From Macrostomum hystrix (Eukaryota > Platyhelminthes > Macrostomidae), in NCBI GenBank assembly GCA_950097015.1, contig CATNEN010000001.1, positions 5,813,001 to 5,877,000 of the forward strand: DNA of 64,000 nucleotides. Direction: 5' to 3'. The notes under the pieces are model-generated. The model had not been told where the DNA came from. It saw only the letters and a program-made list of their open reading frames with translations, and ran no database searches. Below are positions 21,774-34,200 of this stretch, in pieces; the first letter of the stretch is position 1, and each line of letters starts with the position of its first letter. Made by a program: the position numbers and the translations under genes.

Positions 21774-22059
21774 TGTATTGCGCAAAACGAGACTCTGGAT
21801 AAAAAAGAATAAAATAGTACAAAAGGATAGATCAGAAAATCCTATTAGGGTCAAATTCATTTTTTTTGGAATCGCAACTAATGAAGAAAAACAAAAGAAC
21901 ATATAAGTTTGCTTTTTTGGGAAAGAACAAAAATGTTACAATAATTTAGTGTCAATAGAAAATCACAACTTTTTAACACTAGTAACAACACCGGAATAAT
22001 GAAAAGTGAGTTATGAACCAGTGCAGCCTTATTATGAATTAATATTCATTCAGTCGTGA

Positions 22060-25000
22060 TTAATTTCCAGAGCTTGTCGAATTACTTGACTTGCTGTGCT
22101 GTATTAGCCACTGCAGCGTGATGTCTGAAAAGTAGAACCTTTTTATAATATATCGTAACAACTTGCATAACTGCTTAACAGCGTCATAAGTGAACCGAAC
22201 TGTGTAAACTGTGAGATGTAGGTAGAGTGGAAAGTAGTCTGTGAGATGTAGGTAGAGTGGGGAGTAGTCTGTGAGATGTAGGTAGAGTGGGGAGTAGTCT
22301 GTGAGATGTAGGCAGAGTGGGGAGTAGTCTGTGAGATGCAGGCAGAGTGGGGAGTAGTCTGTGAGATGCAGGCAGAGTGGGGAGTAGTCTGTGAGATGTA
22401 GGCAGAGTGGGGAGTAGTCTGTGAGATGTAGGCAGAGTGGGGAGGAGTCTGTGAGATGTAGGCAGAGTGGGGAGGAGTCTGTGAGATGTAGGCAGAGTGG
22501 GGAGGAGTCTGTGAGATGTAGGCAGAGTGGGGAGGAGTCTGTGAGATGTAGGCAGAGTGGGGAGGAGTCTGTGAGATGTAGGCAGAGTGGGGAGGAGTCT
22601 GTGAGATGTAGGCAGAGTGGGAAGCAGTCTGTGAGATGTAGGCAGAGTGGGGGAGTAGTCTGAGAGATGTAGGCAGAGTGGGGAGCAGTCTGTGAGATGC
22701 AGGTAGAGAGGAAAGGAGTCTGTGAGATGTAGGCAGAGTGGGGAGTAGTCTGTGAGATGTAGGCAGAATGGGGAGGAGTCTGTGAGATGTAGGCAGAATG
22801 GGGAGGAGTCTGTGAGATGTAGGCAGAATGGGGAGGAGTCTGTGAGATGTAGGCAGAGTGGGAAGCAGTCTGTGAGATGTAGGCAGAGTGGGGAGTAGTC
22901 TGTGAGATGTAGGCAGAATGGGGAGGAGTCTGTGAGATGTAGGCAGAGTGGGAAGCAGTCTGTGAGATGTAGGCAGAGTGGGGAGTAGTCTGTGAGATGT
23001 AGGCAGAGTAGGGAGTAGTCTGTGAGATGTAGGCAGAGTGGGGAGTAGTCTGTGAGATGTAGGCAGAGTGGGGAGTAGTCTGTGAGATGTAGGCAGAGTA
23101 GAGAGTAGTCTGTGAGATGTAGGCAGAGTGGGGAGTAGTCTGTGAGATGTAGGCAGAGTGGGGAGTAGTCTGTGAGATGTAGGCAGAGTAGGGAGCAGTC
23201 TGTGAGATGCAGGCAGAGTGGGGAGCAGTCTGAAAGACAGGTAGAGTTGATAAACTCGTGAGATGCAGGTTAGGTGAAGTCAAGTAAAGCTTTTTACTAA
23301 GTCATGAACTCACCAATGTTCTCTTTTTCCTTGCAGCTAATCGAGTAGCAGCACACCTCCCGATCGGTGATATTGCCCAGGCTAAGCCTGTCAATCAATT
23401 CTCGTTCATCCAATGCCGAGTCTAAATCTCTTTTGTTGCCCAGAACTAGCACAGGAATGCCTTGCAGTTGCGGCTTGTCTAACAAATGGTGCAACTCATT
23501 CCTGGCTGCTTCAATTTTGTCACGATCTGCAGCATCCACCATGTAGACAATGGCATTGACTCCGCGACAGTAGCGCTCCCACATGCTGCGAAATCTGGGC
23601 TGGCCACCAATGTCCCATAATTTGATGGTCACACTGCCTTTAGTGATCTTGCGCATGTTGAAACCAACCGTTGGGATCATGTCCTCTGTGAACTGGCCAG
23701 ACTGTGGTAGATAAAATAGGATATTGGTAACAAGCTGGGAGATTGTCCATGGTAGCAAAAGTGAAAAAGATATTTTTAGAAGAAAAAGATTTTTTTCCAA
23801 ATGCACAGCTATTCAATTTTATTATTTTTTACCTGGATTTTTTTCACAATCCGCATGTGTTTTTTTTACATTTCAGGGATCACAACTTATGTAAAGAAGC
23901 AATAGTGTATAAACCAGGCTTATTTGATTCATTAGGCCTAGGCAAAATGAATTGAATAGCTGACCTACTTTCCTGTCTTGAACTCCAAACTAACCAAGCT
24001 ACTCCTTCAGCTTTATGTATTTTTCATTTAAATAATTTCACACCAAAGTGGATAAAGGATCCTTTTTGACTTTGAAGAACAGTACTGAAATGTTAAATAG
24101 CATAATCATAGTAAACCCCCTACCCTTAATTAACAATGATTTACTGTATGTATTTCTGCCATTCAAAAGATCATAAAGAAAGCTGATTTAGGCCTACATG
24201 TGATTTAACAAGCAACTGGTTTCATTTGACAGGTAATTTGATTACACACATTGACAACTTTTTGTATTATAATATTCTAATCTGATATTTGATTGTTTGA
24301 TAATAACAAAACAAAAAGAAATAGAGTGATTTATTTTAAACTGTAAGTTTGAAATATGATTTTAAACACACTTTTCCCTCTCGTGTATCTTCCTTATGGT
24401 TTTATGGGCACCATAACAAATTTCATGGATTGTAAACTAAAGGAATGCCAATGCACGCAACTGATTGTAGGCCTACCAATATGCACATGCCACCTATGTG
24501 ACTAAAGTATAGCTGGGGATAATGAAGCATCTTCAATAAGTTTTTTAACAATTTTTGTTAATAAAAATGTTACAAAAACACTGTTAGCCTAGCAGTGTAA
24601 AATCAAAGGGTTACAATTACTTAGGTGGCAAATCACTTTGGCAACAAGTCAATTCGGCAAATTGCTTTAGTGATAAGTTTTGATCACATAGGTGACAAAA
24701 TGATCAATTGTTGACCATTTAATTACAGGCGATAATTGTACTTTAAAATGAGTATGAAAGTACCATCTGCATCAGGCCACCTAATTCAAGCTCTGGGCAG
24801 AGCACAAACAAGGTGAACAGTCAAAATGTTCACTCCTAGAGGCTTGTAGGTAGTCATCTTCATGGACCTTATTTCTAACTCTAACTAGCGTGATCTAACA
24901 ACGTCTAACACACTAGCATGATCTGAAACTTTGTGCATGATCAACTCTAAGGCCTATACAAATAGTTTTAATATAAACCTTTTAACATTAAAAAATGAAA

Positions 25001-25283
25001 TATTTTATCAACTTTGTTTTATGATCAAGTTGGGTATAAGTATTGCCTGCAATTAATTGTTGTCTAAGTGATGAAAACTTGTCGCCAAAGTCAATTTCCT
25101 AAAATGACTGTCGCCGAAGTGACTTGTTGCCAAAGTGATCGGTACCCAAATCAAACTTACAGCAATAACATTTACAAATGTAGTTTTTCCTGAATTCTGC
25201 AATCCAACAAGGGTAAGTTCCATCTCTTCTTTCCAGAACAAGCTTTTTATCCAATCCAAAATCCTTTGAACAAATGCAAACAT
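22060..25283 (-). CDS. Arl8: ARL8 small GTPase, complete in three exons
   Basis: Exons 25283-25161, 23701-23314 and 22124-22060 join in phase (0, then 1) to 191 residues, close to the usual 186. Donors are GTAAGT and GTGAGT; acceptors are ctaccacag and cttttcag. ARL8 sits on lysosomes and synaptic-vesicle precursors and recruits SKIP/kinesin and the HOPS complex for plus-end transport. Visible: an amphipathic N-terminal helix ([20 protein letters not shown]) that replaces a myristoylation site; the P-loop GLQNSGKTT (about residues 27-35); switch [12 protein letters not shown]; switch [21 protein letters not shown]; the base-specificity motif NKRD; SCKE; and a C-terminal helix [13 protein letters not shown]. 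All catalytic motifs are intact. The second intron is filled by a 30-bp minisatellite and the first is AT-rich. It is divergent from the zDHHC gene 3 kb away. Confidence 0.97.
22208..23240. repeat. Minisatellite, 30-bp unit, about 34 copies, in ARL8 intron 2
   Basis: The plus-strand unit contains GTCTGTGAGATGTAGGCAGA plus GTGGGGAGTA. On the ARL8 sense strand each copy reads as a pyrimidine-rich run ending CTACATCTCACAG/AC, which resembles a 3' splice site. The array fills almost the whole intron between exons 2 and 3. Confidence 0.96.
23800..25150. other. ARL8 intron 1, AT-rich, no other gene
   Basis: No reading frame or known repeat. The palindrome TAGGCCTA occurs three times here (about 23933, 24189, 24469). 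Confidence 0.5.
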
Positions 25284-28202
25284 TGTTAAATTAATGCACT
25301 GTCAGTCGATGAAATTTGCGATTGAAATGCAGATCAAGGAAATTGTTTTTAGAAAATCGATAAAGGGCGAATAAGGTGAATTCAATTCTTAAAATCTAGG
25401 TGAACCCAGAATACTTGTCTTGTATTTAGATCAACCTGCTAAAAAGTTTCCGAGCTAAAATAGTAAAATATGTTGTCGGTGTAAGCTGTTTAATAAGTAC
25501 TTAACAAGCAAAGTTATCTTGATACTTTCCAGCTGCTTCTAGGAAAGAGTTACACTCGATAAAAGTTAAAAACCAGCTGATTTACTGAATTTCCGGATTT
25601 ATTGCGTGGTTACTGCATTTTATGATTAATTATAGGTTTGTAAAATCGTTCTTTATTCAATGTTTTGTAAACACTCGATTTTTAGACAGAGTAGACTATC
25701 TCAGAAACACGACTACTAATTTTTTAAAGCGTCTTGACCTGTGAGCAAATTATCAGTTCGTTAAGGGGCTAATGGAACGTTAAAAAACAAAACGAACGTG
25801 CTAATAAAAAACATGATAGTGCTGAGGTTAGCGATTTTTTTTCTGTCAATAATAACACACTTAAGTAGTTATACACTTTTATTTTTACTTAATGAGTTCA
25901 TTTTGCTATATCCGTATTTTAAATGAAATATTTAAATTTGGGTAATTTTTCTTGTTATATATGTTCTCAATCCTTTCATTATTCAGAGCCCACAGCCTCC
26001 ACTTTAGTAAAAAAGAAAACTTTTCAACTTCTTCACGGTAAAATCTAAATTTTAATACACAATCATTTTTTCGGCCTTTCGATTGAAACTTTTGCGTCAG
26101 CTCTTATGCTTGACAAGAGCTTTGTCTTTCTAGACACTGCAGCTGAGCTGGTCTATGGGTAATTAGCAAGACCTAATTTAGCGTCAGTGAGTGACAGTGA
26201 CATTGGGCTTTGTCTAATGTGACTTTTGCAACGGGCCTTGTAATTTTTTAAATCTAAATTAGGCCTACCTTCTAAATCTGAAAGGTCTGCTTTAGCAGAT
26301 TAAAGCCTAATTACCACGTGGATCTTAAGTCCTTCAAACGATAATGTGTGCATGCAATTGCTCATCTAAAGCTATACCAGCAGTTGTTGCTTGGTCAATT
26401 TTGATAGTGTTTACTACACTATACTTTGTTTTTGTGTAAGTCAGTTTTATATGTGCTCTTTTTCTTGTAAATTACTTTTAGTAGCTTCGGAATACAAATA
26501 GTTTTTACTAAAAAATATTTTTTACTAGGCCTAAATAACATTTTTGTGAGAGGCCTATCATAATTTTTGTATTTAGTAAGGCTTTGCAAGTGTAGCCAGT
26601 CATTTTGGCTATTATCATTTTCAGCCATTACCATTCAGCCTGAATACAAGATGTGGTCTATAAAAAATGAGTTCAGGCTATTTTTTTTAAATTAGTGGGA
26701 GGTAAAATATTAATGTTTAAAATGATATTGTGATATATTATATTGCAAAACTTCTGGTTAAGATTTTGATTTTGGAGAACTTGTGTGTATGGCAGATATT
26801 TAACCAGTGTTTTAAGCACATATATGACATAAATTAACCTATAACTCTTTATGTTTTAATGTAATAGAAACTTTACATCTACTTAATTTAACAAAGTATC
26901 TGTTCATTTAACAAAACTGAGGGTAAATAATAATATATTATGAATTAACATATATTTAGTTTTATCTATTAAGGTCTATTAATTAAAGATAGACCTATTC
27001 AAAAAAGTCTCATGTATTTAATTAAGTAAGCTAGCTATATATAGGCCTACTCAGTTTCAAAATTTTGAATGGCTTTATATTTAATTATTTTTGTATTATT
27101 TTTTTGTTGTATTTTGTTCTTATCATCAAATTCATATTTAGTAAATCAAAGGCTAAAAAGACTTAACTACTTTAATATAAAAAACTCTGTGATGGACTGC
27201 AAAGTAAGAAAAAAATAAACTGTGCACTAATAGGTTTTGCATTCTAAATTAAAAATGCTAAATTCACTAAAAATAGTTGAAAAAGTTTGTGTTCCTAACA
27301 AAAACGAAAGTTCTTTGATCATCTAAAGTTTTATTGTCCTATTCAATACTTTGCCTGTCTTTTAGGAGAATTTTTCCTTAAGCAGAATTTATTATGTGTA
27401 GATAAAATAAACTATGTGCTGTTAAGTATTTGTAATTGTGTCAATTTTCCCTTATCATTCTGAAGCCATAATACATAAAATTATACCCTGATCAAGTGTG
27501 ATGCCACATTTGAAGTCTAACCCCCAATTGGCTACTTCTGAAATATTCTTCCCTCCACAATAACTAAGAAGAAAGGAAGGTTAGTTGCATATGCCTTAGT
27601 GTGCAGTCAATGAGATTTGAGCCATTGGCAAAGTTATTCTACATGGCTTCTATATAAAGCAGTTCAATTATTATCTGTCCTTTCTGAACTAGGTATTTTA
27701 TTCCCAACCAGAGAGCATACCTGTATTGTTATAATGCTCAGACTGACAAGAAAATTCAATTTTCATATTAGGTTTCAACAGATTCTTCCTTATTTCTTAT
27801 AATAAAGACAAAAAATTATTTAGATTAAAAAAATCTTGAGTTTGTACTATCTTTGAACGAAAAATCTAGAATTCCCTATTACTTGTGCCCAAAAATAAGC
27901 CCTATAGTATGTATTGTTAAGATAACAACATTGGAGTTTCAAAGAAAATTTCTATGTTTATGCTTTGTGTTTTGAGCACTTTAAGCTATTTTTTCAGCTA
28001 AAAAAATATAGATGAAGATCAACTGTAATGTAATCAATAAATTCTAAGCTTTGGTGGATTAAATTTATTCAGTTGTAAACTTAAGCTTCTAGTTTACAAC
28101 AAAACTTCCTATGTTTTTTTGTGATTGATGTTCATTTTCATAACTGATCAGTGACAAGTACTGATAAATATTTTTATACCATGTGATTTACAACCTACAC
28201 AG
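25284..28202. other. ARL8 upstream region and probable first intron of the zDHHC gene
   Basis: AT-rich (27.4-28.2 kb included) without a recognisable exon. The zDHHC gene needs at least one 5' exon (its first membrane helix) ending in phase 2; I looked for it here without success, so it may be small and diverged. Three more TAGGCCTA palindromes lie at about 26261, 26526 and 27042. Confidence 0.4.
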
Positions 28203-31200
28203 GTCACCATACCTGGCTCGCGAAGTAACTTTAGTCATCCCTATCCTGCAAGGCATTGCTGCATTCTTTGTTGTGGCCAATTTTGGTCGGGCCACATTCC
28301 TTGATCCCGGCACTTATCCGCAGGCGTTGCGCAATGAATCCGATGATGATGACGCCAAGGGTACTCTGTTTAAGAATGTAGAAATTCGTGGCTGCCAGTC
28401 TAAAATCAAATGGTGCTCCACTTGTCGGTTCTATCGCCCGCCAAGGTAATAACATGCGAAAATGTTTGACTTGATGAGTAGATTAAGATTTTAAGGTGCC
28501 TGTTGGGTGAGACGATTGGGATTTTAAGGTGCATGTTGGGTGAGAGGATTGGGATTTCAAAGTACATGTTGGGTGAGAGGATTGGGATTTTAAGGTGCAT
28601 GTTGGGTGAGAGGATTGGGATTTAAAGGTGAATGTGGATTGAGAGGATTGGAATTTTAAAGTGCATGATGGGTGAGGGGATTCTGATTTTAAAGTGCATG
28701 TTGGGTGAGAGGATTCTGATTTTAAAGTGCATGTTGGGTGAGGGGATTCTGATTTTAAAGTGCATGTTGGGTGAGGGGATTCTGATTTTAAAGTGCATGT
28801 TGGGTGAGAGGATTCTGATTTTAAAGTGCATGTTGGGTGAGAGGATTCTGATTTTAAAGTGCATGTTGGGTGAGAGGATTGGGATTTCAAAGTACATGTT
28901 GGGTGAGAGGATTGGGATTTTAAGGTGCATGTTGGGTGAGAGGATTGGGATTTAAAGGTGAATGTGGATTGAGAGGATTGGAATTTTAAAGTGCATGATG
29001 GGTGAGGGGATTCTGATTTTAAAGTGCATGTTGGGTGAGAGGATTCTGATTTTAAAGTGCATGTTGGGTGAGGGGATTCTGATTTTAAAGTGCATGTTGG
29101 GTGAGGGGATTCTGATTTTAAAGTGCATGTTGGGTGAGAGGATTCTGATTTTAAAGTGCATGTTGGGTGAGAGGATTTGGATTTCAAAGTGCATGTTGGG
29201 TGAGGGGATTCTAATTTTAAAGTGCATGTTGGGTGAGGGGATTCTGATTTTAAAGTGCATGTTGAGTGAGAGGATTGGGATTTTAAGGTGAATGTGGGGT
29301 GAGAGGATTTGGATTTCAAAGTGCATGTTGGGTGAGGGGATTCTGATTTTAATGTGCCTGTTGGATGATAGGATTGGGATTTTAAGGTGCCTGTTGGGTG
29401 AGAGGATTGGGATTTTAAAGTGCATGTTGGGTGAGAGGATTCTGATTTTAAAGTGCATGTTGGGTGAGGGGATTCTGATTTTAAAGTGCATGTTGGGTGA
29501 GAGGATTGGGATTTTAAGGTGCATGTTGGGTGAGAGGATTGGGATTTCAAAGTACATGTTGGGTGAGAGGATTCTGATTTTAAAGTGCATGTTGGGTGAG
29601 AGGATTGGGATTTAAAGGTGAATGTGGATTGAGAGGATTGGAATTTTAAAGTGCATGTTGGGTGAGAGGATTCTAATTTTAAAGTGCATGTTGGGTGAGA
29701 GGATTATGATTTTAAAGTGTATGTTGGGTGAGGGGATTCTGATTTTAAAGTGCATGATGGGTGAGGGGATTCTGATTTTAAAGTGCATGTTGGGTGAGAG
29801 GATTCTGATTTTAATGTGCATGTTGGGTGAGGGGATTCTGATTTTAAAGTGCATGTTGGGTGAGGGGATTCTAATTTTAATGTGCATGTTGGGTGAGGGG
29901 ATTCTGATTTTAAAGTGCATGTTGAGTGAGAGGATTGGGATTTTAAGGTGAATGTGGGGTGAGAGGATTGGGATTTCAAAGTGCATGTTGGGTGAGAGGA
30001 TTGGGATTTTAATGTGCCTGTTGGGTGAGAGGATTGGGATTTTAAGGTGCCTGTTGGGTGAGAGGATTGGGATTTTAAAGTGCATGTTGGGTGAGAGGAT
30101 TGGGATTTTAAGGTGAATGTGGGGTGAGAGGATTGGGATTTTAAGGTGAATGTGGGGTGAGAGGATTGGGATTTTAAGGTGAATGTGGGGTGAGAGGATT
30201 GGGATTTTAAGGTGAATGTGGGGTGAGAGGATTGGGATTTTAAGGTGAATGTGGGGTGAGAGGATTGGGATTTTAAGGTGAATGTGGGGTGAGAGGATTG
30301 GGATTTTAAGGCGAATGTGGGGTGAGAGGATTGGGATTTTAAAGTGCTTGTCGGGTAGAGGACTAGGATTTTAAACAGTCGAATTGAAGATGAAGAAAGG
30401 GATTTTAAGTTATCAATAGGAATAAAAGAATCGATATTTTTTATTTTGATTTTGATTTTAAACTGCCGTGTGGAATTTAAAGCGTTTGTAGGCATAAAAG
30501 CTTAAAATTTAAGTTAGACTTGATTTTAGAATACAGAAGAAAACGTGCACGAAAGAATAAATACTTTTTAATTATGAAATATCTTGCTATAGGTCTAGGA
30601 CAAAAATTTATAGATTTGCATTTATTATCCTCAAATCCAGGTGTTCTCACTGCTCGGCATGCGATCGATGCATTGACACCTTCGATCATCACTGCCCTTG
30701 GGTAAACAACTGCATCGGCCGACGCAATTATCGAGCCTTCTTTTTCTTCCTGGCATCGCTAACTGTGCACATTGTGTCGGTCTTGTCTGCTAGCATCTAT
30801 TTCGTTGTCATGCATAGCGAGGATCTGCGTCAAGTTGGCCCGATTGTTGGCATAGTGATCGTCTGCGTTGCCGGCTTACTTGTATTTCCCATCGCTGGAC
30901 TTACAGGATTTCATATCTACCTTATCAGCAAGGGTGTCACCACAAATGAACAGGTGCGTAGTGTTAAAGTAAAACAGGTTTCTCTGTGTTCAGTGTCTAA
31001 CAGGTTTCTCTGTGTTCAGTGTCTAACAGGTTTCTCTGTGTTCAGTGTCTAACAGGTTTCTCTGTGTTCAATGTCTAACATGTTTCTCTGTGTTCAGTGT
31101 CTAACATGTTTCTCTGTGTTCAGTGTCTAACAGGTTTCTCTGTGTTTAGTGTCTAACAGGTTTCTCTGTGTTCAGTGTCTAACAGGTTTCTTTGTGTTCA

Positions 31201-34200
31201 GTGTCTAACAGGTTTCTACGTATCCTGTGTCTAACAGGTTTCTCTGTGGTCAGTGTCTAACACGATTCTCTGTGTTCAGTGTCTAACATGTTTCTCTGTG
31301 TTCAGTGTCTAACATGTTTCTCTGTGTTTAGTGTCTAACAGGTTTCTCTGTGTTCAGTGTCTAACAGGTTTCTTTGTGTTCAGTGTCTAACAGGTTTCTA
31401 CGTATCCTGTGTCTAACAGGTTTCTCTGTGGTCAGTGTCTAACACGATTCTCTGTGTTCAGTGTCTAACATGTTTCTCTGTGTTCAGTGTCTAACATGTT
31501 TCTCTGTGTTCAGTGTCTAACAGGTTTCTACGTATCCTGTGTCTAACAGGTTTCTACGTATCCTGTGTCTAACAGGTTTCTACGTATCCTGTGTCTAACA
31601 TGTTTCTTTGTGTTCAGTGTCTAACAGGTTTCTACGTATCCTGTGTCTAACAGGTTTCTCTGTGGTCAGTGTCTAACACGATTCTCTGTGTTCAGTGTCT
31701 AACATGTTTCTCTGTGTTCAGTGTCTAACATGTTTCTCTGTGTTCAGTATCTGATATTCATTGCTTTACAGAAATATAACTACTTAAAGTTACTAAATGA
31801 AAGTAAACAGTCAGTTTTAAGCCCAGTTAAGCGTACATTGGAGCATTGGGACGCTTAACATGGGCTCAACAGTTAAACACGCGCTGCGCAAATTAAATTA
31901 TCGCTTTTCGCTGAAGTTTAAATTAGCTAGTTAAGATTATTAGTAAGGCGATAAGGTTGCGATATATATACAGTACTCAAAATTCTATATATTATATGCA
32001 GAAAAAAGAATTTATATGCACTTTTTTACGTTTCAAAATGCAGTCGCAGTGGATTATAAAATTTGTTGACAAAGTATTAAAATACTTTTAAGTGACACAA
32101 ACCTTCTTTAAGGCCAGATAAAATTTTTTTTCTCAAAGCTTCTCGTGTTGTATACTAATATCTCAGATATTGAGTTCACTCATCCGGATTCTCAGATTGA
32201 GTCTGTCACTCATCCAGATTCTCAGATTGAGTCTGTCACTCATCCAGATCCTCAGATTGAGTCTGTCACTCATCCAGATCCTCAGATTGAGTCTGTCACT
32301 CATCCAGATCCTCAGATTGAGTCTGTCACTCATCCAGATCCTCAGATTGAGTCTGTCACTCTCCCAGTTCTTCAGATTGAGTGTGTCACTCTCCCAGTTC
32401 TTCAGATTGAGTCTGTCACTCTCCCAGTTCTTTAGATTGAGTCTGTCACACTTCTAGCTCTTTAGATTGAGTCTGTCACACTTCCAGCTCTTTAGATTGA
32501 GTCTGTCACACTTCCAGCTCTTTATATTGAGTCTGTCTCACTTCTAGTTCTTTAGAGTGAGTCTGTCACTCTCCCAGTTCTTTAGAGTGATTCTGTCACT
32601 CTCCCAGTTCTTTCGAGTGAGTCTGTCACTCTCCCAGTTCTTTAGAGTGAGTCTGTCACTCTCCCAGACGCTTACCTCTGCCTACAACCAACCAACGAAC
32701 CAATTGCAGGTGACTCACAAATACGCAGTTGAGAATCCTTTCGACCTTGGCTGTGCTCAGAACTGTGTTGACACCCTATGCGGCTCACAGTTTCCCTATC
32801 CAGTGCGTCCCTTCACGAAGAGACCAGTTGACATTGCTGGCACCGAGACTAGTGTGTCGGGAAAGAAGATTCCAGAGAATCGTGCCAGTTTGCTACGGTA
32901 TCAGGTAAAGTTTGTTTGTATGTATGTGTGTGTGTGTGTTTAAGATACCAGAACTTTAACAATGTGCTTTGATATGTGTTTATTAATATGTTTGGGTTTG
33001 CCTATTATCAATTTCATGTAGATTTGTTTATAACTTGTTATTTATATGGATATAAACATTATATATTCATATATTTGGGAGCTAGCTGTTGTAGCCTAGT
33101 GGTTAGACTCCACTGGAGTCTATAACTGACTCGACTGGAACAATTTGTGTCCATTAGCTAGTAACTTTTTACTTATACCTTTTTGCTATCTTTGCCAAGT
33201 TTACCAAAACTGCAATCAATTTTGCCCACGGAGAGAATTTACTTGTATATTTCTAATCTTGGCTCAGCCTGCCCATTCATTGCCATAGTTTGAACCATAG
33301 ACAAATCCTTGAAACTGCATTCAATTTTGCCAAAACTGCGATCAAGTTTGCCGGAAACTAATTTATTTGAGAACGAATAACTAAAACTAACAGGGAATGA
33401 GCTGACACACTGCATGCACAATTAATTCGATGAGTTATAAAAATCAATGACTAAGTTGATATACGAGTAAATAGAGTCGTCTGGTGCTTGCCATTCAATC
33501 AAAGATGTCGATTAGCTGCAGACACCTCTGAATGTACGTTTAAGTATGATTCACCCACTGAATGCACTTCTGTTGGGTGATGACGCTCATTGAGGCATCC
33601 AGCTCACGCTTGAGCACTGACAGATTTTTACAGCGATGCTGTTCCATCGTGGCATTCGCTGCCAGTGCCAAATTTCTGTCAGCGACTTCCCGTTGGATGG
33701 CAGTCGTTTGAATTCTCAGCTTTAAAGCTGCCTTCAGTGCTGATCCTGCTCTCTCGGCTGGGTTGATGAAGGGTGAATATGGCGGCAGAAAGCGACCGTT
33801 CGACATCACAGGAACGTTGAGATGGGCCCTTGCTCCGTCAAACAGAACTACAAAATCTCCCTCGACCAACTGATCGATCTCTGACAAAAATCCGGCGAAG
33901 TGCTCGTTGCGAAATCCTGTCTGAGATTGTTCTTCATTTGTTGCAAGGCTGCTGTTGGATTACTTTGGACATAGCTACATATTCTCTCCACCATAGCATC
34001 GCTGAGTGACTTCCGTTTGGCACCTCCGCGAGGAAGAGGATCAATGCGACCACTTGCAATAAATCGCCCAACGATATAGGTCACGGTTCTTCGTGCGATG
34101 CCCAAAAGTCTACCGAAATCTTGCCAGTCCTCTCCGTTCTGAAATGCTGTTGAATTAAGCGCTGCCGGTCCTTCGTAGAAATCTTGCCAGTCCTCTCCGT

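Noticed and set aside
20750-23240. CRISPR-like regular repeats
   Set aside because: The arrays are directly head to tail without unique spacers, in a eukaryotic intron or intergenic setting.
22060-23283. A 407-codon minus frame fused to the end of ARL8
   Set aside because: Only its last 21 codons are the true ARL8 exon 3; the rest is the 30-bp intronic minisatellite read through.
28483-30495. Long repetitive frames on both strands in the zDHHC intron
   Set aside because: Product of the 33-bp period. They lie between two well-defined in-phase exons of a conserved enzyme.
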